NCBI GenBank assembly: GCA_027604665.1
Contig: JADGIZ010000085.1
Location: forward strand, 1 to 28,006
Source: Polyrhizophydium stewartii
Lineage: Eukaryota > Chytridiomycota > Chytridiomycetes > Rhizophydiales
Length of the DNA stretch: 28,006 nt
Reading direction: 5' to 3'
Shown here piece after piece: positions 11,601 through 21,269 of this stretch. The position numbers and the translations under genes are program-made. Within the stretch, counting starts at the first letter, position 1, and each line of letters begins with the position of its first letter. The notes below the pieces were generated by a model that saw nothing but the letters and a program-made list of their open reading frames with translations, ran no database searches and was not told the DNA's origin.

Positions 11601-14600
11601 CGCGGCGCAAGGCCGAGGAGGCCAAGCGTGCCGAGGAAGAGGCGGCGCGCCGCAAGGCTGAGGAGGAGGAGGCTGCCCGCCGCGCCGAGGAGGAGCGTCT
11701 CGCTGCCGAGCGTCTTGCTGCCGAGCGCGCTGCGCAGCCCGAGGCCGATTCGACGGCCATGAATGTCGAGGAGTCTGGCGCGCCGGCAGAGTCGGCTGCC
11801 GGGCCTGCTGAGGAAGCGGCTGCTGCCGAGCAGCGCGTGACGATCACCATCAACGGCGAGGAGATCGACATCACTGGTAAGCGTGCCAACTAGCGCGATG
11901 TGGATGGATGGCTTCAAGCGATGCAGTCGAAGGCTTACATCTGGCAATTTGCTTGTGGTGCAGGATACAACATTGATGTCACGTTCCTCGAGGCCCTGCC
12001 GGACGAGCTGCGCAGGGATGTGCTTGACCAGTATCTCGAGGAGCAGCGTCGCGCCAACCCGCCGACCGTGACGTCGTCGGATCTCAATCCGGACTTCATC
12101 AACGCACTTCCAGCGGACATCCGCGCTGAGCTTCTCGAGGCCGAGCGTCTCGAAAACGAGCGTCTCCGCCGCGCGGCCGAGCAGGCCGCCGCTGCCGAGG
12201 CTGCTGCGGCCGCACCTGCCGTTGCCCCCGCGCCGGCCGCACCGGCCGCCGCCGGGCAGCGTCCCCGCGCGCGGGACTTGCAGCACATCATTGACTCTGC
12301 GTACCGCACTGGCCAGAACCTCGCGTTCGACGTCAATGGCCTTGCGATGGTGTCCCCGGCAATGACCGAGGCGCTCGGCGGGAGAGAGATACTCGAGCGC
12401 TTCAACGAGCTCATGGCGCGCGCCGCAGGAGCCCGCGGGATGCTGCTCGACACCAACACGGGCATGCCCGTGGCGCGGCCGCGCGGGCCTGCGCGCGACT
12501 GCATGCAGCTGGTGGACCGATCTGCGGTCGTGAACCTGCTGCGCCTTGTCTTTGTGCCCGAGGCCATCAGCCGCCAGGTGCTTACGAACGTGCTCACGAA
12601 CCTGAACGAGAACAGCAAGACGCGGGCCGAGATTCTCACGCTGCTGCTTGGCGTGCTGTCGGACGGCAGTGCAGATGTGGCCGTTGTCGACCGCGGACTG
12701 TCGCAGCTTTCGCTCAAGGGCAAGGGCAAGCAGCCGCAGGTGCAGTTCTCGGCGCTGGCGCCATCTGCGGCCGTGGCCTCGTCGCAGGAGCGGTCGCTCA
12801 ACCGCAAGCCGTCGACGAGCACCATTCTCGGGGCCGTGACGACGAGCTCCAACTCTATCCCGAACCTTGTGCCGCAGCGATCGCTCGAGACGCTGCTGCA
12901 TCTCATCAGCTCGAATGCCGAGGCCGTGCGTTTCTTCCTGACCGAGAACGACCACCTGGATGCCCAGCTTGCGCGCGCGACCAAGACGCCCAAGAAGAAC
13001 AAGGGCAAGGAGAAGGAGCGCGCGCCGACGTTCAAGTACCCCGTTGTTGTGCTGCTCAGTCTGCTGGAGCGCCGCACGTTCCTCGAGAACACGGGCATCA
13101 TGGAGCAGCTCATGCAGGTGCTCACCAACATCCTGCGCATGCTGCCAGCCATTGCCAAGAAGAACGCGGCCGCGGCTGCCGCTGCGGCCGCGGCTGCCAC
13201 CGCCGAAGCTTCTGCGTCGACTGCTGCGGCGGAGACTGCGACTGACGACGCCGGCGCCAAGAGCAGTGCGGTGCCCACCACAGAGTCTGGCGAAGGATCG
13301 TCGTCTAGCGCGGGTGCTTCATCTGGCCCGGCCGCGTCTGCCGCGCCAACTACCGCTGCTGCAGGAGCCGCTGTCTCTGCCGCTCCTGCCTCCGCGACTG
13401 CTGCGGCCGATTCGTCCGAGCATGATCTCAAGACGCCTGTAATCCCCGAGCAGTACATCCGCAACGTCATCAACGTGCTCAAGGACGGCGTGTGCTCGAG
13501 TAAGACGTTCCACTTTACGCTTTCGGTCATCCAGTTCCTTGCGGCGATTCCCGAGAACTACGCCATCATCTCGCGCGAGCTTGTCACCCTTTCGCAGCAG
13601 CTCGGCGATCTGGTTGTGCCCGAGCTTGTCGAGCTTTCGCGCGTGGCCGAGAGCGCGACGTCGGCGACCGAGATCAGCAGCGCGCTGCTGGCCAAGTTCT
13701 CGTCGCCGTCGGCCAACCAGTCCAAGCTGCTGCGCCTGCTCAAGACTATCGACTTTGTGTGCTCCAAGGCGCCTGTGATGCCGGCTGCGACTGCTGGCGC
13801 TGCTGCGACTGCCGGCGCTGCTGCGACTGCGGCCGGCGGTGCTGCACCGGCTGGACGCCTGCCCAACGGCGCTGCGCCAGGTGCGGCCTCTTTGGATACG
13901 ATGCTCGACGCGAGCGCCGATGCGCGCCTGGATGTGGCGACGCTGAGCACCGAGGCGGCCTGCCGCCTGCTCGGCGAGATGTGCGAGCAGTTCAGCTTCC
14001 GCCCGCTGTGGCGCGAGCTGGGCCAGTGCCTGTTCTTCATCAACCGGCGGCCGGATCTGGTCCACGTTGCCACGGTGCTGCTGCCGCTCATTGAGTCGTT
14101 CATGGTCATTTCCAAGCCCGCGGTGCTGCTGCGCAAGGCGGCGCCGCCTGCTGGTGCCGCAGGCCAGACTGCGCCGCCGTCGCCGCTGACAGCGACAGCA
14201 GGAGCCGAGAGCGCTGGCACCCGCGCGCCGATGCGCCAGATGTCGGAGCGCAGCCTCATCGACACGGCGGACCGCGAGTCGTTCTTTGTGTTCACGGACG
14301 ACCACAAGAAGCTGCTCAACACCATGGTGCGCAACAACCCGTCGCTCATGAACGGCTCGTTCTCGCTGCTGGTGCACAACCCAAAGGTTCTCGAGTTCGA
14401 CAACAAGCGCACGTTCTTTATGCAGCAGCTGCACAAGAAGACGAGCGCGCAGCGCGAGCACTTTGGCTCTCTGCCGCTCAATGTGCGGCGCCAGTTTGTG
14501 TTCGAGGACTCGTTCCACCAGCTGTCGGCCCGCACGGGCGACGAGCTAAAGTACGGCAAGCTTGCGGTGCGATTCCACGGCGAGGAGGGTGTCGACGCGG

Positions 14601-15615
14601 GCGGCCTCACGCGCGAGTGGTTCTCGGTGCTTGCGCGGCAGATGTTCAACCCGGACTATGCGCTGTTCCGGTCGTCTGCGGCGGACCGCGTGACGTACCA
14701 GCCGAACCGCGCGTCGGGCGTCAACCCGGACCATCTGCACTACTTCAAGTTTGTTGGTCGCATCATCGGCAAGGCCATCTACGACGGGCGGCTGCTTGAC
14801 GCGTACTTTACGCGCTCGTTCTACAAGTGCATCCTGGGCACGCAGGTCGACTACAAGGACATGGAGGCGCTCGACCCCGAGTTCCACAAGTCGCTCGAGT
14901 GGATCCTGCAGAACGACATCACGGACGTGCTCGATCTGACGTTCAGCACCGAGACCGAGGACTTTGGCCGCAAGCGCATCATTGACCTCAAGCCCAACGG
15001 CCGCAACATCCCCGTGACCGAGGAGAACAAGGTCGAGTATGTGCGGCTGATCACGGAGCAGCGCCTGGTCGTGGCCATCAAGCAGCAGATCGACGCGTTC
15101 CTGACGGGCTTCAACCAGATCATCCCGGCGGACCTTGTGCGTATCTTCAACGAGCAAGAGCTGGAGCTGCTGATCTCGGGTCTGCCGGACATTGACATTG
15201 ACGACTGGAAGAACAACACGGTGTACGAGAACTACACGCCGTCGTCGCCGCAGATCCAGTGGTTCTGGCGCGCGGTGCGCAGCTTCACGCAGGAGGAGCG
15301 CGCCAAGCTGATCCAGTTTGCCACGGGCACCAGCAAGGTGCCGCTCGAGGGCTTTACCGCGCTGCAGGGCTCGACAGGTGTGCAGAAGTTCCAGATCCAC
15401 AAGGAGTTCTCGAGCACGGCGCGTCTGCCGAGCGCACACACTTGGTGAGCCTGCGCTGCTGCTGCTGTTGTCGCCATTGAGATTGGAGATGCTGACAGGA
15501 TTTGCGCCGCAGCTTCAACCAGATCGACCTTCCGCAGTACGAGTCGTACGAGCAGCTGCGCTCGCAGCTGCTAACGGCCATCTCCGAGTGCGGCAACGGC
15601 TTTGGGTTTGCGTAA
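2563..15615 (+). CDS. TOM1: TOM1/HUWE1-family giant HECT E3 ubiquitin ligase
   Basis: A cytosolic/nuclear E3 that takes ubiquitin from an E2 onto its own cysteine and passes it to substrates such as excess histones and ribosomal proteins (known for the family). Exons: (2563)-2910, 3067-3841, 3931-4188, 4261-10187, 10289-11876, 11964-15444 and 15513-15615, about 4,159 residues from the ATG at 2563, close to human HUWE1 and longer than yeast Tom1. In order: the conserved [12 protein letters not shown] block (near 2710), armadillo-like N-terminal regions (DUF908/DUF913 type), UBA (7065-7190), UIM-like helix (7455-7512), a long acidic stretch (10090-10720), a His-rich patch (near 11090), an E/A/R-rich coiled coil (11525-11740), two UBM motifs (about 11866-12150, with FLEALP and FINALP), Ala-rich linkers, and a C-terminal HECT domain. 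No WWE domain was seen. Intron 4189-4260 is in frame, so failure to remove it would add 24 codons. The start is uncertain: the ATG at 2563 is antisense to the kinase Gly-loop exon, and an acceptor-like TTCAG ends at 2619. Confidence 0.95.
7065..7512 (+). other. UBA domain and UIM-like motif of the ligase
   Basis: The UBA at about 7065-7190 reads [18 protein letters not shown] followed by [11 protein letters not shown], the usual MGF loop and C-terminal helix. An Ala/Ser/Thr-rich linker of about 80 residues follows, then an acidic [15 protein letters not shown] helix (7455-7495) that matches a ubiquitin-interacting motif (acidic start, ALA-x2-S core). HUWE1 has the same UBA then UIM order. These elements should bind ubiquitin on substrates or on the growing chain. 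Confidence 0.85.
14490..15615 (+). other. HECT catalytic domain
   Basis: About 350 residues covering the N-lobe ([40 protein letters not shown]) and the C-lobe, ending in GFGFA then TAA. The active-site Cys lies in LPSAHTCFNQ, 33 residues before the C-terminus, the usual place. Its TGC codon is divided: TG at 15443-15444 and C at 15513. The 68-nt intron (15445-15512) has donor GTGAGC, a CTGAC branch-like motif and a CGCCGCAG acceptor. Without splicing the frame stops at TGA (15446-15448), just after a Trp codon that replaces the Cys. Confidence 0.95.
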
Positions 15616-15810
15616 CGGGTCTTGCTTTCCCGATGCTTTCTCGACTGCCATCTCCCCACTCCATCTTCATCATCCCACCTTCCACCATCCCCGCTTTCCC
15701 CCTTGCAAACCCCACGCACATTGCTCCTGCGCCTTGCCTGTGCAGCCCCATACGGGGCAGCCCGCGCTACGGACCCAATAACAGCGACACTGTTTCTGTC
15801 TTTGCTCGCG
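15616..15810. other. pyrimidine-rich intergenic spacer
   Basis: A 195-bp gap between the ligase stop and the glycosyltransferase ATG. The first two thirds are C/T-rich on the plus strand, as is common in fungal core promoters. No RNA gene was seen. The upstream in-frame ATG at 15622 only adds a Pro/Ser/Leu-rich low-complexity stretch encoded by this tract. Confidence 0.5.
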
Positions 15811-17271
15811 ATGCTGCTTGTTCTTGCGCTCGGCAGCCTGGGCGATGCGCTGCCGCTGTTCGTGCTTGCCTCGGAGCACGCCGCGCGATCGTGCGCAGCG
15901 GGCAGGCCGGTGCCGGCGGTCTCGTTTGTGGCCGGCGCCGCCGTGTGCAGGCAGATTGCCGTCGTCGCAGCCTCGGCGCAGCTGCACCCGACCCGCTGCC
16001 CGTGCAACCTGGCTCGCTGCCTGCGGATCGACGCACACCCGGGCCTCGGCGACGGCGTGTGCGACGACGCCCGCATCGCAAGCGAGACCGACTTTGTGCT
16101 GGCTGCCGCCGGCGCTGGCGGAGACGCTGCTCTAGTGGCAAGCGGCCGGCCCGCCGTCTCGGCCGTCGCCTTCAACCTCTTCTCGCTCGCTGGGTGGGCG
16201 GCCGCCGAGCGCCTCGGCGTGCCGGCCATCTGCGTGTCGCCTTTCGACCCGTCCGCCGTGACGCCGATGCCGCCCGGGTTCCTCGACAGCCTCGCCGATG
16301 CGCGGCCGGACCTTGTTGCCGCCATATCGCCGGCGAGCGGTGCACTGCATCCGGACGCCTTGGCCGAGTCGGACGTGCGGTTCTGGATGTGGCGGCTGCT
16401 GCTCGACGACATGAGCGCCGTGCGGGAGCGCATTGGCCTGGATCCCGTTGCGATGGCGGTTGGAGACGGTCGAGTGCCTCTCGCGACGCACCTGCTTGTC
16501 CTGCAGAGCCGCGCGGCGATGGGCGACCTGGAGATGCCTGCGCATGGGCACCAGACAGGGCTCGTCGCGCCGGTGCCGCTGCCGCATCCAGCCGACGTGC
16601 TCGCCCGTGATCCAGATCTGGCGTTCCTCGCGGGCTCGGGGGACGGCCGCGACGTCGTGCTTGTCTGCCTCGGCTCGATGGAGGAGCTTGCGAGTGATCT
16701 GCGCAGCGACGAGACTATCGCGGCGATGATGCGGTCGCTGGCGTTTGCGGCGGTGCTGAGCGACTTGGTGGTGCTGTGGATCAGCCCGTGCTCGTCGCCT
16801 GCAGCCGCGCGGGCGTTCGCGGCGCTTGCGATGCGGGACAAGGCGGCCGCGGGCACGGTGCGTCTTGTGTCGCGGCCGGTGCGGCTCGATGCGATCATGA
16901 GTGCGCTGGCACCAGGTGGGTCAGACCAAGGCGACGAAGCCGAAGCACAGCCGAGCGTTGCCGCCGTTGTTCACCACGGCGGTGCGGGCACGTTCCAGAC
17001 GTGCTCGTTGCACGGCACGCCGCAGCTGATCATGCCGCAGCGGTTCGACCAGCACTCGGTCTGCGGCCGCGGCACGCGTCGCGGCGTCGCCCTCGAGGTC
17101 GGCGCGGGGCTGGGCGTTGCGGCCTGGCGTGACGCCTTGGACTGGGCGCAGTCCGAGCCCGTCGCGGCCGCGTGCGCGGTGCTCTCGGCGGAGATGCGCG
17201 CCGAGCAGGCGGAGGGCCACGGCATCAGCAGCGCGGCTGCGCATCTTGCCCAACTAAACGCGACGCGATGA
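15811..17271 (+). CDS. GT-B fold glycosyltransferase (GT1/MGT-like)
   Basis: Predicted to move a sugar from a nucleotide donor to a lipophilic or small-molecule acceptor; sterol glucosyltransferases and bacterial macrolide GTs share the signature. Single exon, 486 residues from the ATG at 15811. That ATG was chosen because the GT-B N-terminal motif LGSLGD falls at residues 7-12 directly after it. Further signs are VCLGSMEEL near residue 286, which opens the C-terminal Rossmann half, and the donor-binding signature VHHGGAGTFQTCSLHGTPQL near residue 386, followed by MPQRFDQHSV. Length fits the 400-480-residue family. There is no obvious signal peptide; the N-terminal hydrophobic stretch is the first beta strand. 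Donor and acceptor cannot be told from sequence by eye. The stop TGA overlaps the ATG of the next gene (ATGA at 17268-17271), which is unusual in a fungus and suggests co-expression or a shared transcript. Confidence 0.85.
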   Translation: MLLVLALGSLGDALPLFVLASEHAARSCAAGRPVPAVSFVAGAAVCRQIAVVAASAQLHPTRCPCNLARCLRIDAHPGLGDGVCDDARIASETDFVLAAAGAGGDAALVASGRPAVSAVAFNLFSLAGWAAAERLGVPAICVSPFDPSAVTPMPPGFLDSLADARPDLVAAISPASGALHPDALAESDVRFWMWRLLLDDMSAVRERIGLDPVAMAVGDGRVPLATHLLVLQSRAAMGDLEMPAHGHQTGLVAPVPLPHPADVLARDPDLAFLAGSGDGRDVVLVCLGSMEELASDLRSDETIAAMMRSLAFAAVLSDLVVLWISPCSSPAAARAFAALAMRDKAAAGTVRLVSRPVRLDAIMSALAPGGSDQGDEAEAQPSVAAVVHHGGAGTFQTCSLHGTPQLIMPQRFDQHSVCGRGTRRGVALEVGAGLGVAAWRDALDWAQSEPVAAACAVLSAEMRAEQAEGHGISSAAAHLAQLNATR

Positions 17272-20200
17272 GCATCCCCGACGCCCAGGCCGCGCGGCCC
17301 GCGTCGTCGTTCCGCGACATGGTCGCCCGCCGCCGCGAGGAGGCCCGCATGCTGACGGCCATGTCCGCCGGCGAGCCGCACGCATCCGCAGACGCCTATG
17401 CCGCCCCGCAGTCGCTCGCATCTGGCCAGCGACAACACCAGCATCTGACGCAGATGCAGACCCCGCGACGTGCCGCTGATCCGGGCTCGCAGGCGGCGGC
17501 GCCGCGCCAGAGCCCGCGGAGGACGCCAATGGGCTCGACGGACCTCGAGCCCGCTGCCCTCGGCCGCGAGGGAAAGCTGCTGTCGCACTCGCTGCCCATG
17601 CTGGCCGGTAGCGATCACTCGCATCTGCCCCTGCGCTCCATGTCACCGCCCATCGCAGCTGGCGCGGCGCCTGCGTCGGGGCCTTCGCCACACATCTCGC
17701 CGCAGGGACCGGTCCGCGCAATGTCGAGCCAGCAGCAGCAGCAGCCCATGCGTGCATCGTCCCGCCAGGATCTGTCGCGCACCGGGGTCCGCCCGCCATC
17801 TTCGGCCGCATACACCGCAAGCACCTCGTCGCTCCACCGCCCGAGCTCGTCGGGACTCCGCCGCATGAGCGCCGGCCTCGCGGCAAACGCCCAGCAGCCT
17901 CCAACTGCTGGCCGCCAGGCAGAGCCGCTCAAGGTCACTGGGTCCGGCAGCAAAGCCGTGCCGAGATCACGGCCAGCGTCGTCGGGCCGCAGGCTCTCCT
18001 TTGCTGATGACGCCGGCATGTCGGCGAGCATCAAGAAGTCGGACACGACACTGTTCCGCGAGATCCACGCCGGTGACATGAGCGACATGGCCGAATCGGA
18101 CACCGCAAGCAACAGCGGCGACCGTGGCCGCAGAGTACCGAGCCGCAAGGCATCGCGTCCGCTGCCGGAGCTGCCGCCATGGAACCCATCGACACGCTTC
18201 CAAATGCCAGAGGACAAGAACTTGCGAGCTCCAAGCGCTCTCGGCCACCAGCCAGCGAGCAGTGGTCCCGCCGGCGGCGGTGCGGCCAGCACGCGCATTC
18301 TGCCAGCATCGCTGGATCCGCGCAAGCAGAACCTGCCCACCAAGCTCTCGGTCGTGTCAAAGAGCGATCCGTCCAATCTTGCTGGCCCAGGTGCTGGCGG
18401 CGGTGGCTCGTCGAGCTCCCTCGCCAAGATGAAGTCTGGCGGCAGCTTCGCAGATCTGGCTTCGCCGGCATTCTCACCATCGTCGCGCTTCGACCAGCTG
18501 CCCGACGGCCGCACCAAGGGCCGCTTCCGCGCAACGCCACTGCAGTGGGACATTTACACCCGGCTGCACCCGTCCAAGGACGAAAAGGAGTCACCGACTT
18601 ACACGCCGTATCAGGGGCCGCAGTTCATCCTGTCGCAGGCCTATGTCATCGCCAACCATTCGCTCAACCGCATCGACCTGGTGCATGTTGTCAACAAAGT
18701 CGCATCGCTGTACACGGTCGTGCGCACGCAGTTCTACCGCAATGAGCGGATCCTGGACGCCGACGTCGAGGGCATCATCGACCGCCGCCAGTGGCAAGAG
18801 GTGCCCGACGACGCCTTTGTCGAGATTGTGGACGCGCAGAGCCATGCTGTGCTGATGCGAGGCCTCGAGAGCGGCGATATTGTCGGCGGCGTCGCCGAGT
18901 TTTCGCAGAACTGGATCGAAAACATCTCAGAAGCAGCGCCGTTTGGCGTGCTAGCCATCGTGTTCCCGCCCTGCAAGGTGCCCGGTGGCGACGCTGATGG
19001 TGACGACGAGTATCTTGCATCGTCGACGGCCGAGATTCCGCCGCCGAGCCCCCTGCAGCCCCCACCACAAGGTCCCAACGGCTTCTTTGTGCTTGTATTC
19101 GCGGCAAGCATGCTCGTTGCCGACGACCTTTCTCTGACATGGATCGCGCGCGAGGTCGTGATCCTGTACCGCGAGTGCTACCGCTTGCACAAGTTTGGCA
19201 AGTCCGACTCCGAGATTGTTGCGCGCGTGGACTCGCACGCGTCGATCGAGTCGGAGCAGTTCCACGAGTTTGCCAACGAATGCAAGCGCGCCAAGACAGA
19301 CATGGCCTTTTGGCGCGCGCAGTGCATCGAGGTCAAGCAGGATACAGTGGAGCGCAGCGAAAAGGACGACCTCGAGGGCCAGCTGCGCAGGCTCGGCAAG
19401 GAAAAGGAGGTCCTGCGCACGTCGCTCTCGAGCCTCTCGAAGCGCAAGACCGAGCTCGAGGCGGAGCTCAAGATCTTACGCCAGCAACGCCGCGAGATTG
19501 ACAAGGGCGAGAACGGCGAGGGAATCATTTCGACGTATCTCGATGCCGCGAGCGGCGAGGTCATTCAGATCACGCGAGAGGCGCGGATGGCGCTCATCAA
19601 GGCTGTGCTGGGCGAGGATGCGGCGACCGACAACATCATGGGTCTGCTCGACAAGCATGAGGTACCCAAGGAGGCGCAGCGCAAAATCGACGCCCCAAGC
19701 CTGACGCTCGAGACCTTTGCGGCAATCACCGAGGCGTCTGTCGAGGATCTGGGTCTGATGTCGCGCGACCGCCGCAAGATTGTTGCGCTTGCCGAGTATG
19801 TGCGCAACCGCATCAAGGACTGCCTGCATGAGCAGACCAAGGTCAAGTTTGCTCTGGAGCGCAAGATCGCCAAGGTCACCAGGGACCTCGAGAGCGCGAC
19901 AGACGGTGTCCGCTCGACGCAGAATCTGCTCGAATCCAACGACGACCTATCCATCCGCCTCAACTACATCCTTAAGCCCCCGTATGTCGAGACCAAGATT
20001 ATGCCGCTGTCGCTGGCCGGGCAGTACGAGAAGACGCCGCACATGCCGGCTTCGATCGACTCATCCTCGCGCTGGGGCTTTGTGCCGCTCAGCATCGACG
20101 CCGAGACGCTCGACAACCTGCGCCGTTTCCGCGCCAACTGGGCGATCGCTGTCAAGAACCGTCAGAAGCAGCGTCGGGCAGATCCAAACGTTTCGTCTGA

Positions 20201-20996
20201 CAACGAGAGCTTGCTGGACTCCGAGGACAGCGATGGCGAAGAGAAGAGCGGCACCGGCGCCAAGCCGAGCCCGCTGCGAAACCAGACACACGCCGCCACC
20301 GCAGACCAGGCGAGCGGCCCAGCAGCCGCAGACCAGGCAGAGCAGCCCGAGACGACGCACACAAAGCGCATGAAGGTCAAGTCGATCGAGGTTGTGTGTC
20401 TCGCGGCGTTCGCGGTGCTTCTCAAGCACATCACGGGCAACGACAAGTTCCTTCTCGGCATTTCGCAGTCGTACCGCCGACATGGGCTGTTTGTTGGGCC
20501 GCTGTCCGACACCATGCCGATCAAGGTTGACGTGTCCAAGCCGGGCCTGACCTTTGACTCGCTCTTTGCGTCGCTCTTCAAGATCTTCCGCGACAGCAGA
20601 CGGCACGGCGTAGCCTGCACTCGGCTGCAGGTCGCCGGCGCATACGGCATCACGGCAGACCTCGACGTGCGCTTCGAGTTCTTCAGCCTGCGCGAGACCA
20701 AGGAGTGGCTCAGGCGCGGCATGACGCCTGCCGACTTTCTGCTCGGCAACGCGCCGTGCTTTAAGGCCGAGGGCATCCAGACGCAGCGCATCTGGGCCGA
20801 CAACGACACGGACCAGTACGACATCAAGCTCGTCATCGTAGAAACACCCACGGGCATAGAGGGCGGAATCCGATACCTGCGCTGCCGCTACGACGAGGAG
20901 AAGATCACAAAGTGGATGGCAAAGTACCAGCTGACGCTCGAGGGGATCGACTATGGGCCGCGCAAGATCCCAATTTCTTCGCTGATTTCGCGGTGA
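17268..20996 (+). CDS. condensation-like (NRPS C-domain fold) protein with coiled coil and SAM-like insert
   Basis: A 1,242-residue single-exon protein. Residues 1 to about 410 are Ser/Pro/Ala/Gly-rich and look disordered. A C-domain-like N-half starts at RATPLQWDIY (near 418) and runs past DLVHVVNKVASLYTVVRTQF to the strand and helix that should carry HHxxxDG. Here it reads SMLVADDLSL (near residue 613), so both His are lost and the Asp is kept. Next come a charged coiled coil (about 690-747) and a SAM-like helical bundle (about 790-850, LTLETFAAITEASVEDLGL then DRRKI), then the second C-domain half (about 1037-1240) with AAFAVLLKHITGNDKFLLGI, a GPLSDTMPIKVDVS block and GLTFDSLFASLFKI. No adenylation or carrier domain adjoins it. 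I infer a non-catalytic or repurposed acyltransferase-fold scaffold. TGA ends the frame inside a perfect GTGAGT donor (20993), so a further 3' exon cannot be excluded. The start is the ATG overlapping the upstream stop; a downstream Met is possible. Confidence 0.75.
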   Translation: MSIPDAQAARPASSFRDMVARRREEARMLTAMSAGEPHASADAYAAPQSLASGQRQHQHLTQMQTPRRAADPGSQAAAPRQSPRRTPMGSTDLEPAALGREGKLLSHSLPMLAGSDHSHLPLRSMSPPIAAGAAPASGPSPHISPQGPVRAMSSQQQQQPMRASSRQDLSRTGVRPPSSAAYTASTSSLHRPSSSGLRRMSAGLAANAQQPPTAGRQAEPLKVTGSGSKAVPRSRPASSGRRLSFADDAGMSASIKKSDTTLFREIHAGDMSDMAESDTASNSGDRGRRVPSRKASRPLPELPPWNPSTRFQMPEDKNLRAPSALGHQPASSGPAGGGAASTRILPASLDPRKQNLPTKLSVVSKSDPSNLAGPGAGGGGSSSSLAKMKSGGSFADLASPAFSPSSRFDQLPDGRTKGRFRATPLQWDIYTRLHPSKDEKESPTYTPYQGPQFILSQAYVIANHSLNRIDLVHVVNKVASLYTVVRTQFYRNERILDADVEGIIDRRQWQEVPDDAFVEIVDAQSHAVLMRGLESGDIVGGVAEFSQNWIENISEAAPFGVLAIVFPPCKVPGGDADGDDEYLASSTAEIPPPSPLQPPPQGPNGFFVLVFAASMLVADDLSLTWIAREVVILYRECYRLHKFGKSDSEIVARVDSHASIESEQFHEFANECKRAKTDMAFWRAQCIEVKQDTVERSEKDDLEGQLRRLGKEKEVLRTSLSSLSKRKTELEAELKILRQQRREIDKGENGEGIISTYLDAASGEVIQITREARMALIKAVLGEDAATDNIMGLLDKHEVPKEAQRKIDAPSLTLETFAAITEASVEDLGLMSRDRRKIVALAEYVRNRIKDCLHEQTKVKFALERKIAKVTRDLESATDGVRSTQNLLESNDDLSIRLNYILKPPYVETKIMPLSLAGQYEKTPHMPASIDSSSRWGFVPLSIDAETLDNLRRFRANWAIAVKNRQKQRRADPNVSSDNESLLDSEDSDGEEKSGTGAKPSPLRNQTHAATADQASGPAAADQAEQPETTHTKRMKVKSIEVVCLAAFAVLLKHITGNDKFLLGISQSYRRHGLFVGPLSDTMPIKVDVSKPGLTFDSLFASLFKIFRDSRRHGVACTRLQVAGAYGITADLDVRFEFFSLRETKEWLRRGMTPADFLLGNAPCFKAEGIQTQRIWADNDTDQYDIKLVIVETPTGIEGGIRYLRCRYDEEKITKWMAKYQLTLEGIDYGPRKIPISSLISR

Positions 20997-21269
20997 GTCC
21001 TGGCCACTCCCGGCTTTCTGTAGAATCAGCACGCTGATGCAACGGCGCACGCAGATTTTACCAGACTGTCTGGCACGGGAGCAATCCGAATCTTGGCTCG
21101 AGCATGTCGCTCTATGCGTCCATAAGCAGCAGCATCAACCGTCTCAACTCTCCGTGATTCATGTGTCCACGAGCATTCCTTTTGTTGTAAAGAGGCGAGG
21201 CCGTAATGAACCCTCGCGGCTGGTTGGAAGCGCCGAGGCGCTCTTCATTTTAGGCCTGAGTCCAGCGAA
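20997..21269. other. 3'-to-3' intergenic spacer
   Basis: Lies between the convergent ends of the condensation-like gene and the Rab-like gene. It begins with the rest of a GTGAGT donor-like site and has TTTCTGTAG (acceptor-like, ending 21023). The frame that would follow is open to 21603 but runs antisense through conserved GTPase exons, so I treat the spacer as UTR. No RNA gene seen. Confidence 0.4.

Noticed and set aside
15750..15775. Small CCCC-GGGG hairpin before the glycosyltransferase
   Set aside because: Four-base stem in GC-rich DNA, expected by chance.
15622..15810. Upstream in-frame ATG extending the glycosyltransferase by 63 residues
   Set aside because: The extension is low-complexity Pro/Ser/Leu encoded by a C/T-rich tract, and the conserved GT-B first strand begins right after the ATG at 15811.
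15354..16898. Long antisense and alternate-frame open frames over the glycosyltransferase
   Set aside because: Ser/Arg-rich with no domain; the plus-strand frame carries clear GT-B motifs.
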